From positions 52,578,001 through 52,642,000 of the forward strand of contig NC_070614.1 of NCBI RefSeq assembly GCF_027172205.1: a stretch of DNA of 64,000 nucleotides. Reading direction: 5' to 3'. The translations under genes and the position numbers were made by a program. This document shows, one piece after another, positions 1-10,625 of this stretch. The stretch is from Podarcis raffonei (lineage: Eukaryota; Chordata; Lepidosauria; Squamata; Lacertidae). Under the pieces are notes generated by a model. It was given only the letters and a program-made list of their open reading frames with translations. It did not search any database and was not told where the DNA came from. The first letter of the stretch is position 1. The number at the start of each line of letters is the position of its first letter.

Positions 1-520
1 GAACAAAATCAAACCAATCATCCCTCCCATGGCCTGAACATATTTAAAAGACCATAGAATCAGCCAAAGCCCTGGTTACAGAGAAACAGTCTTGCTTGTT
101 GCCTAAAGATATGTAATGAAGGTGCCAGGTGAGCCTTCCTTGAGAGGGCATTCCACAAATGGGGAGCCACTGCAAAAAAGGCCCCTTCTCTTGCGGCTGC
201 CCTGTGGATCCCTTGTGGAGGAGGCACATGAAGAAGGGCCTCAGATGATGATCACAGGGTCTGGGTTGGTTCATATGGGGACAGGTGGTCCTTGAGGTAT
301 TACGGTCCTGACCTGTTTAAGGCTTTATAGGTCAAAACCAGCACTTTGGAGTGGGCCCAGAAACTAATTGGCAGCCAGCGTAGTGTGACACGCTCAAACC
401 TTCTTGCTGCGGTGAGCAACCTGGCTGCCGAATTCTACACCAGCTGAAGTTTCCGCATCGTCTTCAGAGGCAGACTTCTGAGGAGAGAGGGCAGGGAACA
501 GTCACATCAGGAGAAATAAT
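1..520 (-). mobile_element. L2 LINE fragment, antisense
   Basis: The reverse strand resembles the L2-clade C-terminal coding end ([11 protein letters not shown]-type, then a GAFFAVAPHLWNAL-like stretch), interrupted by frame changes. Confidence 0.65.
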
Positions 521-829
521 GCGAGTGGCTTGGTGACAGCCTCAACCATCATACAATAGACAAGGCAGTGCTTTTGCTGTTAATTTTAATACCCGCACTT
601 CGGATGTTTCCTTTTCCTAGACTCCAGCGCTGAGCTTCTAGGAGCCCGAGCAAGGAGGGCCCTGGGCAGAAGGGGGCTTCTCCAGGTGCCACGGCAGAAT
701 TAGCACTTGAATGTTGAGGTCCAGGGTGAAATTTGTGGCGGGTGAAGCTGGGAGCTGAACGGCGCGTTGTGCCGGGTTCTTGAGGAATTGTCAGGCTCAT
801 CTGGTAACCCAAAGAAATGGCTAGCAAAT

Positions 830-833
830 AATT

Positions 834-876
<43 letters not shown>

Positions 877-878
877 TA
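830..878. repeat. (TTTA)n microsatellite
   Basis: About twelve TTTA units, forming the tail of the adjacent antisense L2. Confidence 0.95.
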
Positions 879-1250
879 CCCCGCCCATCTGGCTGAGTTT
901 CCCCAGCCACTCTGGGCGGCTTCCAGTCAAATGTTAAAAACAGTACAGCATTAAATATTAAAAACTTCCCTGAACAGGGCTGCTTTCAGATGTCTTTTAA
1001 AGATAGGATAGCTGCTTATTTCCTTCACATCTGAAGGGAGGGCGTTCCACAGGGCGGGCGCCACCACCGAGAAGGCCCTCTGCCTGGTTCCCTGTAGCTT
1101 TGCTTCTCGCAATGAGGGAACCGCCAGAAGGCCCTCGGCGCTGGACCTCAGTGTCCGGGCAGAACGATGGGGGTGGAGACGCTCCTTCAGGTATACTGGG
1201 CCTTTGAGGCCGTTTAGGGCTTTAAAGGTCAGCAGCAACACTTTGAGTTG
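879..1250 (-). mobile_element. L2 LINE 3' end, antisense
   Basis: The reverse frame reads [20 protein letters not shown] then AFSVVAPALWNALPSDVKE, the C-terminus of an L2-clade reverse transcriptase, followed by its 3' tail. Confidence 0.82.
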
Positions 1251-1867
1251 TGCTCGGAAATGATGCCAGGCCAGGTGTCTGTCTGTCTTTCTGAGTCAGG
1301 CAGCCAAGGGCATCCTTTTCCATCCCACCCAGAGCACAAACCCAAACAATGTGTGACACGGGGAGTGCAAAAGCCGTCGGCTTCTTTTCTCCTTGTTCCT
1401 CAGCCTCCCTCTAGTAAGAGAAAACTTACATGCATGCGGGCTTTCTTTCTTTCTTTTCAAAAGATAACAACCCACTTGTCAACACCAAACCCCAGAAACT
1501 TCCTTTTCACAACCAGTTCCAAAGCTCTGTCCAAGTGATGGTGAGGTTCTGCACTTTGAGGCCCCAGCAACTTGGAGAGGAAGTGAAGCCTCTGGTTTGG
1601 TTTCTCAGTCCGCCTTTATGAGAGCAACCAGGGGGAGTGGGGTTACTCTGGAGTGGGAGGTTGGATCTCCTTAAGTCCACATGTGCCTCATAAACCCCTC
1701 TCTCCCCCATCTGCTTGATAAGAGGGGAAAGGCAGAGGTGCCCCCCAGAGGCGAGAAATTGGCCTCTTCCTGGATCACGCTCAAACCTACATGGGCTTCA
1801 AGGCCTGGATTCTTGACTTCTTCTGCTTACACCTCTCTGCCAACTTTTCTGTCTGTATGAGAAGAGG

Positions 1868-1990
1868 ATTTTATTCACGACATTTATATCCCGCCTTCCC
1901 TCCAAGGAGCTCAAGGAGGTGTACGTACATCTTCCCCCGCCCCCACTTTATCCTCCCAACAACCCTGTGAGGTAGGATAGCCTGAGAGCA
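1868..1990 (-). repeat. MIR-like SINE 3' part, antisense
   Basis: TATATCCCGCCTTCCCTCCA and CAACCCTGTGAGGTAGGATA are the common 3' region of a tRNA-derived squamate SINE. Confidence 0.55.
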
Positions 1991-2215
1991 GCATTAGGAA
2001 TCAGCCAGGTGCCAGGCAAATTTTGCACCCGGCACAGGTCCAGTTGCCACTATGCAGAGATTTTGGGGCACCAGGTTGGCAATCGCAGTTTAAAAACCTC
2101 TGCCTTAGTCCATAGTTAATACTATTTCCATTTCACCGTGTGTTTCTCCTTGCATACTGGGGCATGTGAATTGTTGTAAGAGCAAGCTACAGTCAAGCAA
2201 TGTAGTTGATATCAT

Positions 2216-2258
2216 AGAATCAAAGTATTTGAACGGACCCTGAGGGTCATTTACGATA
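2216..2258 (-). repeat. CR1-tail fragment
   Basis: CATAGAATCAAAGTATTTGA and CCCTGAGGGTCAT are the antisense CR1-type 3' end. Confidence 0.4.
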
Positions 2259-2270
2259 CAATAATCTTTT

Positions 2271-2616
2271 AGGGACGCGGGTGGCGCTGTGGGTTAAACC
2301 ACAGAGCCTAGGACTTGCCGATCAGAAGGTCAGCGGTTTGAATCCCCGCGACGGGATGAGCTCCTGTTGCTCGGTCCCTGCTCCTGCCAACCTAGCAGTT
2401 CGAAAGCACGTCAAAGTGCAAGTAGATAAATAGGTACCTTTCCAGCAGGAAGGGAAACGGCGTTTCCGTGCGCTGCTCTGGTTCGCCACAAGCGGCTTAG
2501 TCCTGCTGGCCACATGACCCGGAAGCTGTACGCCGGCTCCCTCCGCCAATAAAGCGAGATGAGCGCCGCAACCCCAGAGTCGGCCACGACTGGACCTAAT
2601 GGTCAGGGGTCCCTTT
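2271..2616 (+). mobile_element. Sauria-type SINE
   Basis: tRNA-like head with GGTGGCGCTGTGGGTTAAAC and a B-box (GGTTTGAATCC), ending GGTCAGGGGTCCCTTTAC. ACAATAATCTTT occurs on both sides as a target duplication. Confidence 0.92.
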
Positions 2617-3060
2617 ACAATAATCTTTATTGTCATTGTCCCATACAGAACAACGAAATTGAAAACATCTACATCAGACATTCAAAAACGAACAAGCCTG
2701 CTATCCCAACTATCGCAGCTTGGTTGACTCCCTAAAAACTCTGATACGCCATAATTAAATACAATATACTCCCACAGAGACTACCTTACACTGCGTTTAA
2801 AACCAAAATCGCAATTGGATAGAAACTGTTTCTCAGGCGGCTAGTCCAGTCTTTATAACCCTGTACCTTCTTCCAGAAGGCAGAAGCTGAAAGAGATCAT
2901 TTCCAGGGAGTGCACTATCCTGCACTATCTCTGCAGCTTTCTTATGGCACCTGGAAGCACAGATTTGATCCAAGTTGGGAAGAGTGCACCCAATTATTCT
3001 CTCCACAGTCTTTGCAACCCTGGACAGCATTGTTTAGTGACGGCAACTTAAACTTAAGAT
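2617..3060 (-). mobile_element. LINE 3' end (CR1-group, possibly Rex1-like), antisense
   Basis: The reverse frame has AKTVERIIGCTLPNLDQICA and FQLLPSGRRYRVIKT, typical of the C-terminus of a non-LTR reverse transcriptase. The 3' end carries CAATGACAATAAAGATTATT. Clade is tentative. Confidence 0.55.
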
Positions 3061-3099
3061 GTCATTTGGCACCCGGCTTATATATTGTGAGATTTTAAC

Positions 3100-3232
3100 A
3101 CTGGCTGAGAGTGGGTGGCCGGCCCAAGGCCACACCCGGCGAGTTTCATGGCTGCCTGGCGATTTGAACCCTGGTCTTCCAGCCAGGTACTAAGTCTAGC
3201 ACTCTTAACCACTATGCCACACTGGGTGTCAG
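3100..3232 (-). repeat. MIR-like tRNA SINE, antisense
   Basis: GATTTGAACCCTGGTCTTCC is the inverted B-box and CACTCTTAACCACTATGCCA the inverted A-box. Confidence 0.65.
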
Positions 3233-3258
3233 GTCAAAGCATAGGAAGGGCTAGCTAG

Positions 3259-3788
3259 CAGTGTTTCTCAAACGGGGGTCCCCGGCTGTTGTTGGACTAC
3301 AACACCCATCACCCCTAGCTAGCAGGACCAGTGGCCAGGGGTGATGGGAATTGTAGTCCAGTATATCTGAAGGAGTGTCTCCACTTCCATCGTTCTGCCC
3401 AGACACTGAGGTCCAGCTCTGAGGGCCTTCTGGTGGTTCCCTCACTGCGAGAAGCCAAGTTACAGGGAACCAGGCAGAGGGTCTTCTCGGTAGTGGCGCC
3501 CTCCTTATGGAACGCCCTCCCACCAGATGTCAAAGAGAACAACAACTACCAGACTTTTAGAAGACATATGAAGGCAGCCCTGTTTAGGGAAGCTTTTACT
3601 GTTTGACGTATTACAGTATTTTAATATTTTTTTGGAAGCCGCCCAGAGTGGCTGGGGAAGCCCAGCCAGATGGGTGGGGTATAAATAAATTATTATTACT
3701 ATTACTATTATTACTACTACTATTATTATTATTATTAATTATTATTATTGTCCAGCGACAGCCGAGGACCCAAGTTTGAGAAACACGG
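3259..3788 (+). mobile_element. hAT MITE (CAGTGTTTCTCAAAC) split by an L2 insertion
   Basis: Left end CAGTGTTTCTCAAACGGGGG, right end CAAGTTTGAGAAACACG. An L2 3' end (about 3364-3750) interrupts it next to a repeated GTCCAG. Confidence 0.7.
3364..3750 (+). mobile_element. L2 LINE 3' end
   Basis: VYLKECLHFHRSAQTLRSSS and FSVVAPSLWNALPPDVKENN, then GGTATAAATAAATTATTATT and a TTA-rich tail. Confidence 0.82.
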
Positions 3789-3847
3789 AGCTAAACTGTA
3801 GTATCTGCTGCCATGGCCCCAGATGCCTCTCACGAAGTGTGTTTAGG

Positions 3848-3871
3848 GGAGAGAGAGAGAGAGAGAGAGAA
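3848..3871. repeat. (GA)n microsatellite
   Basis: About twelve GA units. Confidence 0.9.
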
Positions 3872-4599
3872 GGCAGGGCTGCCCCCACGATAAGGGTTTG
3901 GGGGCCACGACACTCCTTAATTCCCCCCCACTCTACCCCGAGGCTGCTCTGTTTCCTTGCTGGGCCTCCAGTCCCCACTCTCTCTCTCCTTCCAGCCCCC
4001 TGTTCCAGTGCCTTCTTCTGGGACAAGGGCCTCCTGGCCTCTGGCCGGCTTCCCAGCTGCAAGAGGCTGCCCTGGCTAAATTTGGGAGGGGACCACGTGG
4101 GGCGGGAGGGTGTCGGCCGCAGGCATGGGACTTGCAGGTGCCTGCCAAGGGCAGTTGAGGGGGCAGCTGTCGTGTGAGCGAGTGTGGGTGGGTAAGGAGG
4201 CAGGCCGGGCCGGGGGGGGGGGGGCGGAAGAGAGTGAGAGACAGACCCCTGGGCCTGCGGCCATCTATGTGCCCTTGCAGAGGAGCCCTTTGAGGAAAAG
4301 CAGCAGGTGGAAAGCAAAAATAGATCTGGACAAGCACGAGATGAGGAGAGTCACCCCATTGGCCTCTCTGGCCCAGTGCGGTCAGCTCTGGCGGGCAGCT
4401 GAGACCTTACCTGCCCTCTGGGGCTGTCGGAGACCCTCCCAACTAGAGAGGGCTTGGCATCTTCCCTGGCATGGGCTCTGAGCCCTCCCCATTCCGTTTC
4501 CTAGAGGCCTTTCCCCAAGAGATGCTCCAGGAGGCGTCGTGTGAATCTCCAAAGGCGTTCTGCACTCTCAATGTTGAAATTCTGCAGCAGGGGGCCTTT

Positions 4600-5200
4600 C
4601 GTAAGAGGCAGTGCGTTGCAGGGGTTAGAGCAGGGGTCAGCAAACTTTTTCAGCAGGGGGCCAGTCCACTGTCCCTCAGACCTTGTGGGGGGCCGGACTA
4701 TATTTTGAAGAAAAAATGAACGAATTCCTATGCCCCATAAATAACCCAGAGGTGCATTTTAAATAACAGCACACATTCTACTTATGTGAAAACACCAGGC
4801 AGCCCCCACAAATAACCCAGAGATGCATTTTAAAGAAAAGGACACATTCTACTCATGTGAAAACACACTGATTCCATACCGTCTGTGGGCCGGATTGAGA
4901 AGGTGATTTGGCCGGATCTGGCCCCGGGCCTTAGTTTGCCTACCCATGTTATAAAGTGTCTGGAAACCAGTCCTGATGAGGGACAGTTGAAGGAGTTGGG
5001 TGCGTTTAGCCTGGAAAAGAGGAGACTCGGAGGACGCACGAGAGGTGATTGGGACGGATCGGGCCCCTGAGCTTAGTTTGCCTACCCATGGGTAAGAGTG
5101 TTGAACTGTGGCCTGGGAGACAGGGGTTTGAATCCCCATATAAGAGCATTCTCTGCACTCTGTGGTCTCCAGCAGCTGGCATTGAGAAGCGTTCCTGCCT
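4600..5200 (+). mobile_element. MIR-like tRNA SINE carrying a hAT insertion
   Basis: Head GTGCGTTGCAGGGGTTAGAG before the hAT copy and GAGTGTTGAACTGTGGCCTG then GGTTTGAATCCCC after it. Confidence 0.6.
4631..5090 (+). mobile_element. hAT MITE (CAGGGGTCAGCAAAC) inside a MIR-like SINE
   Basis: Starts CAGGGGTCAGCAAACTTTTT. GGTTAGAG (4623-4630) precedes it and GGTAAGAG (5091-5098) follows, a 7/8 target duplication. A CR1 coding scrap (about 4950-5045) and a second copy of the hAT 3' end sit inside. The outer flanks join into a tRNA-like SINE. Confidence 0.75.
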
Positions 5201-5204
5201 CGTA

Positions 5205-5295
5205 ACTGTGGAGGTGGGGTTGAGATTCCTGCATTGCAGCGGGTTGGACTAGATGACCCTTAGGGTCCCTTCCCACACAAAGGTTCTACGATTCC
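5205..5295 (+). repeat. CR1 3' end
   Basis: GGGTTGGACTAGATGACCCT and TTCTACGATTCC, the CR1 3' end with its short terminal repeat. Confidence 0.6.
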
Positions 5296-5546
5296 CCAAA
5301 GGTAGATGGCGGCATTTTAACTGTACAATGGTAGAAACGACTTCTGGAGTGTAACCCTTTCCCCCTTTACACCGCTTTGATGATAGCTTCTGGCTGCGAA
5401 GTGGTTTTTTGATCAGTCAGACAGCGATCTGGCTACCTTCCTGGCCTCTGAGGCAGGTCCGGTGCATAGCTGTCAACTTTTCCCTTTTCTTGCGAGGAAT
5501 CCTATTCGGAATAAGGGAATTTCCCTTTTAAAAAAGGGAAATGTTG

Positions 5547-6165
5547 TGGATATATTGGAAAAGTTCGAAGCAAGAAAGAGCTGCAAAGCAATGTTAATTT
5601 AATTAATTAATTAATTAATTTTATAATGAATGATTTTAGAGTGTTGTTTGTGTTGTATTTTTGTATTGTTTTATTGTTGTTAGCCGCCCTGAGCCCGGCT
5701 TCGGCTGGGGAGGGCGGGATATAAATAAAATTTATTATTATTATTATTATTAATGTTTATTGACGCTGAAAAAGCCTTTGACAATGTATCCTGGAGTTTT
5801 ATGTCATATAACTTTGAGAGTATGGGAGTTGGTCAAGATTTTTCAAATGGTATTAAAGCGATCTATCAAGAACAAAAAGCTAAAATCATTGTAAAGAATG
5901 TGGTATCGGAGGAAATTAGAATTGAGAAGGGAACCAGGCAAGGGTGTCCACTTCCCCCTCTGCTGTTTATTTCAGTCCTAGAGGTCTTGCTAAGTATGAT
6001 TAGAAAAGATGAACAAATTAAAGGTATTACAGTAGGATCCAAACAATATAAATTAAAAGCCTTTGCCGATGATTTAGTATTGAGATTACAAGACCCAGAA
6101 TCCAGTGCAGTAAAAGCACTGGAGCTGATACAGGAATTCGAACAGGTAGCGGGATTTAGGTTAAA
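5547..6165 (+). mobile_element. L1 reverse-transcriptase fragment
   Basis: Coding from FIDAEKAFDNVSWSFM through IEKGTRQGCPLPPLL to KAFADDLVL and GFRLNKK, an L1-type reverse transcriptase with the FADD active site. Earlier codons (ILEKFEARKSCKA) lie upstream of a nested L2 tail. Truncated at both ends and without a poly(A) tail. Confidence 0.88.
5590..5752 (+). mobile_element. L2 3' tail nested in the L1 fragment
   Basis: AGCCGCCCTGAGCCCGGCTT, GGGCGGGATATAAATAAAAT and a TTA tail. It interrupts the L1 reading frame, with AATGTT on both sides. Confidence 0.7.
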
Positions 6166-6679
6166 TAAAAAAGGGAAATGTTGACAGCTATGGACTCCGG
6201 CGGTGCTGCTGGAGTGCCAGGCACCGCCACCGGGTGAACTTCGGCATACCTGGAATGCAGACAGAGCGTTTTGAGCCTCCAGAGGGTTTCACTCGCCTTG
6301 CGCCAAGAATCCTTCCTTAATGGTCACCTTGGCGGTTGGTTCTCCTCCCACCGGCTGGGACAGAGACTGGGGATTTTGACTTGCCTAAATGAATTTGCTC
6401 AGGGCAAAAGTGACTCTCTTAGTGCCGGCCTTTAGGTTCAGAGCTCAGTCCCTTCACTGCTCTCCGTTTAAGGAGAGGGCCCCTGGCTCGGTGGCAGGGC
6501 AACTGCTTAGCATGCAATAGGTTTTATCCCTGGGGCTGCCTTCTGCTAAAAGGATCTCTGCCGGAAGGTGACGGGAACGGTCTGCCTCTGCCAGTCAGAG
6601 CAGGCGGTACTAGGCCCCGTGGACAAATAGGTCAAACTGGTACAAGGCAGCTTCTATTGTTCTTGCCCTTTGAAAAAAA

Positions 6680-7222
6680 CAAATCCAAAGGACGGAAGGT
6701 CTTTTCGCAAGAGATTTGAGAGGGAATTTGAGGGTGTGCGGGGAGGATACCTGAGAACTTGGAGAACTATGGGACCGCCTCTCCTGGTATGCCCCGCGGA
6801 GGCCTTGAGGTCCACAAATGACAACACTTTGGAGGTCCCAAGTCGCAAGGTGGTTAGATTGGTCTCAACTAGGGCCAGGGCCTTTTCAGCACTGGCCCCG
6901 ACTTGGTGGAACGCTCTGTCCCAAGAGACCAGGGCCCTGCGGGACTTGACATCTTTCCGCAGGGCCTGCAAGACAGAGCTGTTCTGCCTGGCCTTTGGTT
7001 TGGACTCGGTCTGACCCTTATGTTTCCCTCCTCTTATGGTTTTGATCTATGGGCTACTTTTAAAATGAGGCTGCGTTTTAAATTGCATTTTAACCTGTAT
7101 TTTAAATTGGTCCCCCCCCCCATTATATTTTTACTGTGATTTTACTGGTGTTAGCCGCCCTGAGCCCAGCTCTGGCTGGGGAGGGCAGGGTATAAATAAA
7201 AATTATTATTATTATTATTAGC
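6680..7222 (+). mobile_element. L2-clade LINE 3' end
   Basis: ARAFSALAPTWWNALSQETR and FRRACKTELFCLAFGL, then AGCCGCCCTGAGCCCAGCTC and a TTA tail. A different subfamily from the copy at 3364. Confidence 0.78.
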
Positions 7223-7289
7223 TTGCGGGATTCTCTGTATAATGTTTCCGCTGGTCCAGAATACTCTGGTGGCTGTAACTTTGTTTTGT

Positions 7290-7405
7290 CACTTGTTGCA
7301 TTTATACCCTCTCTTCCAAGGTGGCGTATATGGCTCTCTTTCTCCCCGTCCCAATTTAATCCCTGCAGCAACAACCCTGAGAGGTAGGCTAGCCTGAGGG
7401 AGGCC
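7290..7405 (-). repeat. MIR-like SINE 3' part, antisense
   Basis: TATACCCTCTCTTCCAAGGT and CAACCCTGAGAGGTAGGCTA. Confidence 0.5.
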
Positions 7406-7960
7406 ATGGCTGGCTCCTTTGGTCACGTCCAGCGAGCTCCTCAAATGTGTGGCGAACACGCAGCCTGCTCCTTGCCCCATAAGGCCTTGCCCTGCACAGT
7501 TCACACAGCTTCTCCTTTCCAAATTGCTTGGAGTGACACCCTATTCCTGCTTAGTAGAATTCAGCAGAAATGAGCAAGTGGCCAGGCCCCAGTTCATAGC
7601 GGTTTCCTTGGAAGTAGGAAGAGGGTTGAGTTTCAAAACAGCTAAATGCCAGGTGCAAGCTTGGTTGCTGCGGGGTTCTCCTTTTAAAAAGTCCTAAACC
7701 TGCAAAGGCGTCAGTCACAAAGGTATCCTGGAGGCTGTTAGTATCAGTAGTGACAACTGCCTCTCTCAGCTGGACCTCGAATAAGCGGCTTGGTTAGGGA
7801 GGCGATGCAGGCAAGGTCAGATAGCCTCTCTTGATATCCAGCTCTTCTGGTCTGAGTGTCCTGCCTTCTGCAATGTTAGAAATTCAGATATATAAGCTAA
7901 TCACCAAAGGGCACCTTAAACCTCAGCTATGGTCGCCACAAGAGAATGTCTAGGCGCTAT
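7406..7960. other. Upstream of CTDNEP1 exon 2, nothing recognised
   Basis: No coding, repeat or RNA signal was recognised between the SINE fragment and the next Sauria SINE. Confidence 0.5.
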
Positions 7961-8015
7961 TTTGTTCATGCAGTGCAAATTATTATTATTAATTTCATTT
8001 CTATACCGCTTTACA

Positions 8016-8372
8016 AGGGACACGGGTGGCGCTGTGGGTTAAACCACAGAGCCTAGGATTTGCCGATCAGAAGATTGGCGGTTCGAATCCCCGCGACGGG
8101 GTGAGCTCCCGTTGCTCGGACCCTGCTCCTGCCAACCTAGCAGTTCGAAAGCACCTCAAAGTGCAAGTAGATAAATAGGTATCGCTCTGGCGGGAAGGTA
8201 AACGGCGTTTCGGTGCGCTGCTCTGGTTCACCAGAAGCGGCTTAGTCATGCTGGCCACATGACCCGGAAGCTGTACGCCGACTCCCTCGGCCAATAAAGC
8301 GAGATGAGCACCGCAGCCCCAGAGTCGGCCACGACTGGACCTAATGGTCAGGGGTCCCTTTACCTTTACCTT
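8016..8372 (+). mobile_element. Sauria-type SINE
   Basis: GGTGGCGCTGTGGGTTAAAC to ACCTTTACCTTT. The target duplication TATACCGCTTTACA is present on both sides (8002-8015 and 8373-8386). Confidence 0.94.
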
Positions 8373-8544
8373 TATACCGCTTTACATATATCTCAAAGTG
8401 GTTTACATCCAGTCCACCAATCCTGAATAAAAGAAATTCACACTTCAAGGAAAATATTTCAGATGCTTCTCTATGTGACATTTTGCTCCCCCCATATTTA
8501 TTTACCCGCTTAATTTATAAAGCTGCCCCATAGCAGAAGGATTC

Positions 8545-8745
8545 TAGGAAGTCAGGGTGGTTGCAGTGGTGCGTGTGTCAGACGAGGACCTGGGAGTTCC
8601 GGGTTCGAATCCTCGCACAGTCCTGAGTGACCTTGGAGTCAGTCGCGGCCTCTTCACCTACCTCACAGGGTCGTTGTAGGGGTTAACTGATGAGCGGAGC
8701 GAACCATGTATTCTTCGGAAGAAAAGGTGGGAGATAAATGCAAGA
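8545..8745 (+). mobile_element. MIR-like tRNA SINE
   Basis: B-box GGGTTCGAATCCTCG, TGAGTGACCTTGGAGTCAGT and the tail ACCTACCTCACAGGGTCGTT. Confidence 0.65.
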
Positions 8746-8961
8746 AATGAGCTCACCTGCTTAAGAAAGTTTGAGGGGCCAGCTGGATGGAAATGTCTGT
8801 CGCTAACCTGGCGTCCAGAGATCTCCACGGGGCTGCAGTTGGACCAGTGCTGGTCGCAAAACGCGCCTGGCACCTGCCTAATTTCTAACACTGGTCCTTC
8901 AGCTCTTCTCTCTGGGCCACCCTTTATAAACTCCCCTCCTTTTCCTGTGTCTGTTCGGCAG

Positions 8962-9028
8962 GTGATCCAGTATCAGACGGTGCGCTACGACATTCTTCCC
9001 CTTTCCAAAGTTTCACGGGAGCGCCTCA
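8962..9028 (+). CDS. CTDNEP1: CTDNEP1 exon 2
   Basis: Encodes [20 protein letters not shown] and onward, between a cag acceptor and a gtaagt donor. It ends one base into a codon. Confidence 0.94.
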
Positions 9029-10586
9029 GTAAGTACATTGCCCCGTGGAGGGTGGGGGGGGGTCTCCCTGGTTCCCTCCCCCTGGCCCAGGCTTCCCCCA
9101 GAGCACTGGAAGGAGGGAGGTGTGTAGGGCACTGGTTTGTTTGTCTTGACGCTCTTCTCCCCACCTCCACCAGACCAGGTGAAGAGGAAGATCCTTGTGC
9201 TCGACCTGGACGAGACGCTGATCCACTCCCATCACGACGGAGTCTTGCGGCCCACCGTGAGGCCTGGCACTCCGCCCGACTTCATCCTTAAGGTGAGCCG
9301 TTCTCGGGTGCAGGAGGAGCTGGGCGCGGGGGGCGCAGATAGCAGGGGCTGGTTGGACGCAGAGGAATGGACCCAGAGAGGAAGGCTCAGAGCCCGGGGA
9401 TTGGGTGTGGGATGACGATGAGCGGTCAAGAGCGAGGAAGCTGGGAGGAGGAGGTGTGGGAAGCCGAAGGGGTAACAGGGCATAGTGAGCTGGGAGAGAA
9501 AAAAGCAGGAGGGTGGGAGCCCAGGAGACAGGAGGAGAGTCACAGCTCCTCTCCACCCTTGTCTTCCAGAACCAGAAGAGGCATGAAGAGGGTGGAGGAG
9601 AGGTTGACAATGCACACACCGTATTTCTCAGTGTATAAGACGCCCCCATGTATAAGACGCCCCCCCCCCCATTTATGGGGAATAAATTTAAGGAAAATGA
9701 GGGGAGATGGCCCAAAGTTGTAGAGCTTTTTTAAAGGGGGAATTGCGCGCATGCCATCACCCCAGCAGGGCCGTTGCAGGGGGTTGGCAAAGTGGGCAGC
9801 CGCTCCCCCCATGCCACTGTGGTCGGGAAGCTCCCTAGAGCATGGGCTGCCAACCAGCTGGCTGGCGGGCGCAGCTTCCCCTCCACGCCGCTGCGGGAAA
9901 CTGCTCCCTAGAGCGCACACCTCCCGCAGTGGCATGGGGAGGAGTTGCGCACCCGCAAACCAGCTGGCGGGGGGCACAGCTTCCCCCTAACGCCACTATC
10001 CGTGTATAGGACAACCCCTGTTTTTCGACATGATTTTTGAGTCAAAAAACCTCGTCTAATACACGGAAAAATATGGTATATTGTCTCTGATTGCTTGGGG
10101 GAAAGCCCTGGGGAGAGGAGGGGACTTTCAGTCTCTGCCACTGGTTTTCATGGAGGAAGACTCCTGGGAACGAGCCGTTTTGCTCATTAGGCCTGAGCCC
10201 GACACTCAGCCAAGTCTGTGGAGATCCTGCTTTTTAGCTAACAAAGAGTTATCTCCATCTTTGAACTCTGTGGTTACTGACCTGCACACTCCAGTGACAG
10301 CAGGTGTGTAGGCTCAAGGGAGGAGGCGGCCCTCTTGGCCTCCGAAGGTGCAGCAGGGAGGGTTTGCAACCTTTAGCCAGTTTGCGGTGGCGCAGCCATC
10401 GCAGAGGATCTCTGCACCAGCCAGTCTGCATTCTTCACGTGTCCAGGGCTGTTTTCCTGGCTTCAGAAAGCAGCTGCCTTGGCTTAAGTGCAGCCCTGAA
10501 GTTCCCACAGCAACCCACGCTAGCTACTGGGGATTGAGTTTGGCCTCATTTTTTGAGGATCAGAGGCAGCTATGGAGCCTTAAGTC

Positions 10587-10625
<39 letters not shown>

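Larger units (their letters stand above)
5466..6191. mobile_element. Palindromic MITE interrupted by an L1 piece
   Basis: The left part is at 5466-5546 and the right end GTTGACAGCTAT finishes at 6191. The L1 insertion between them duplicated 18 bp, TAAAAAAGGGAAATGTTG, at 5529-5546 and 6166-6183. Confidence 0.78.

Noticed and set aside
3745-4337. Overlapping long frames on both strands
   Set aside because: Proline-, serine- and leucine-rich readings of GC-rich DNA with no recognisable domain or splice context.
8030-8100. Possible tRNA gene from A and B boxes
   Set aside because: It is part of a multi-copy Sauria-type SINE with target duplications.
1-8950. CTDNEP1 exon 1
   Set aside because: No sequence encoding the expected MMRTQCLLGL start or the N-terminal membrane segment, and no CpG island, was found here. 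It should lie upstream of the window.
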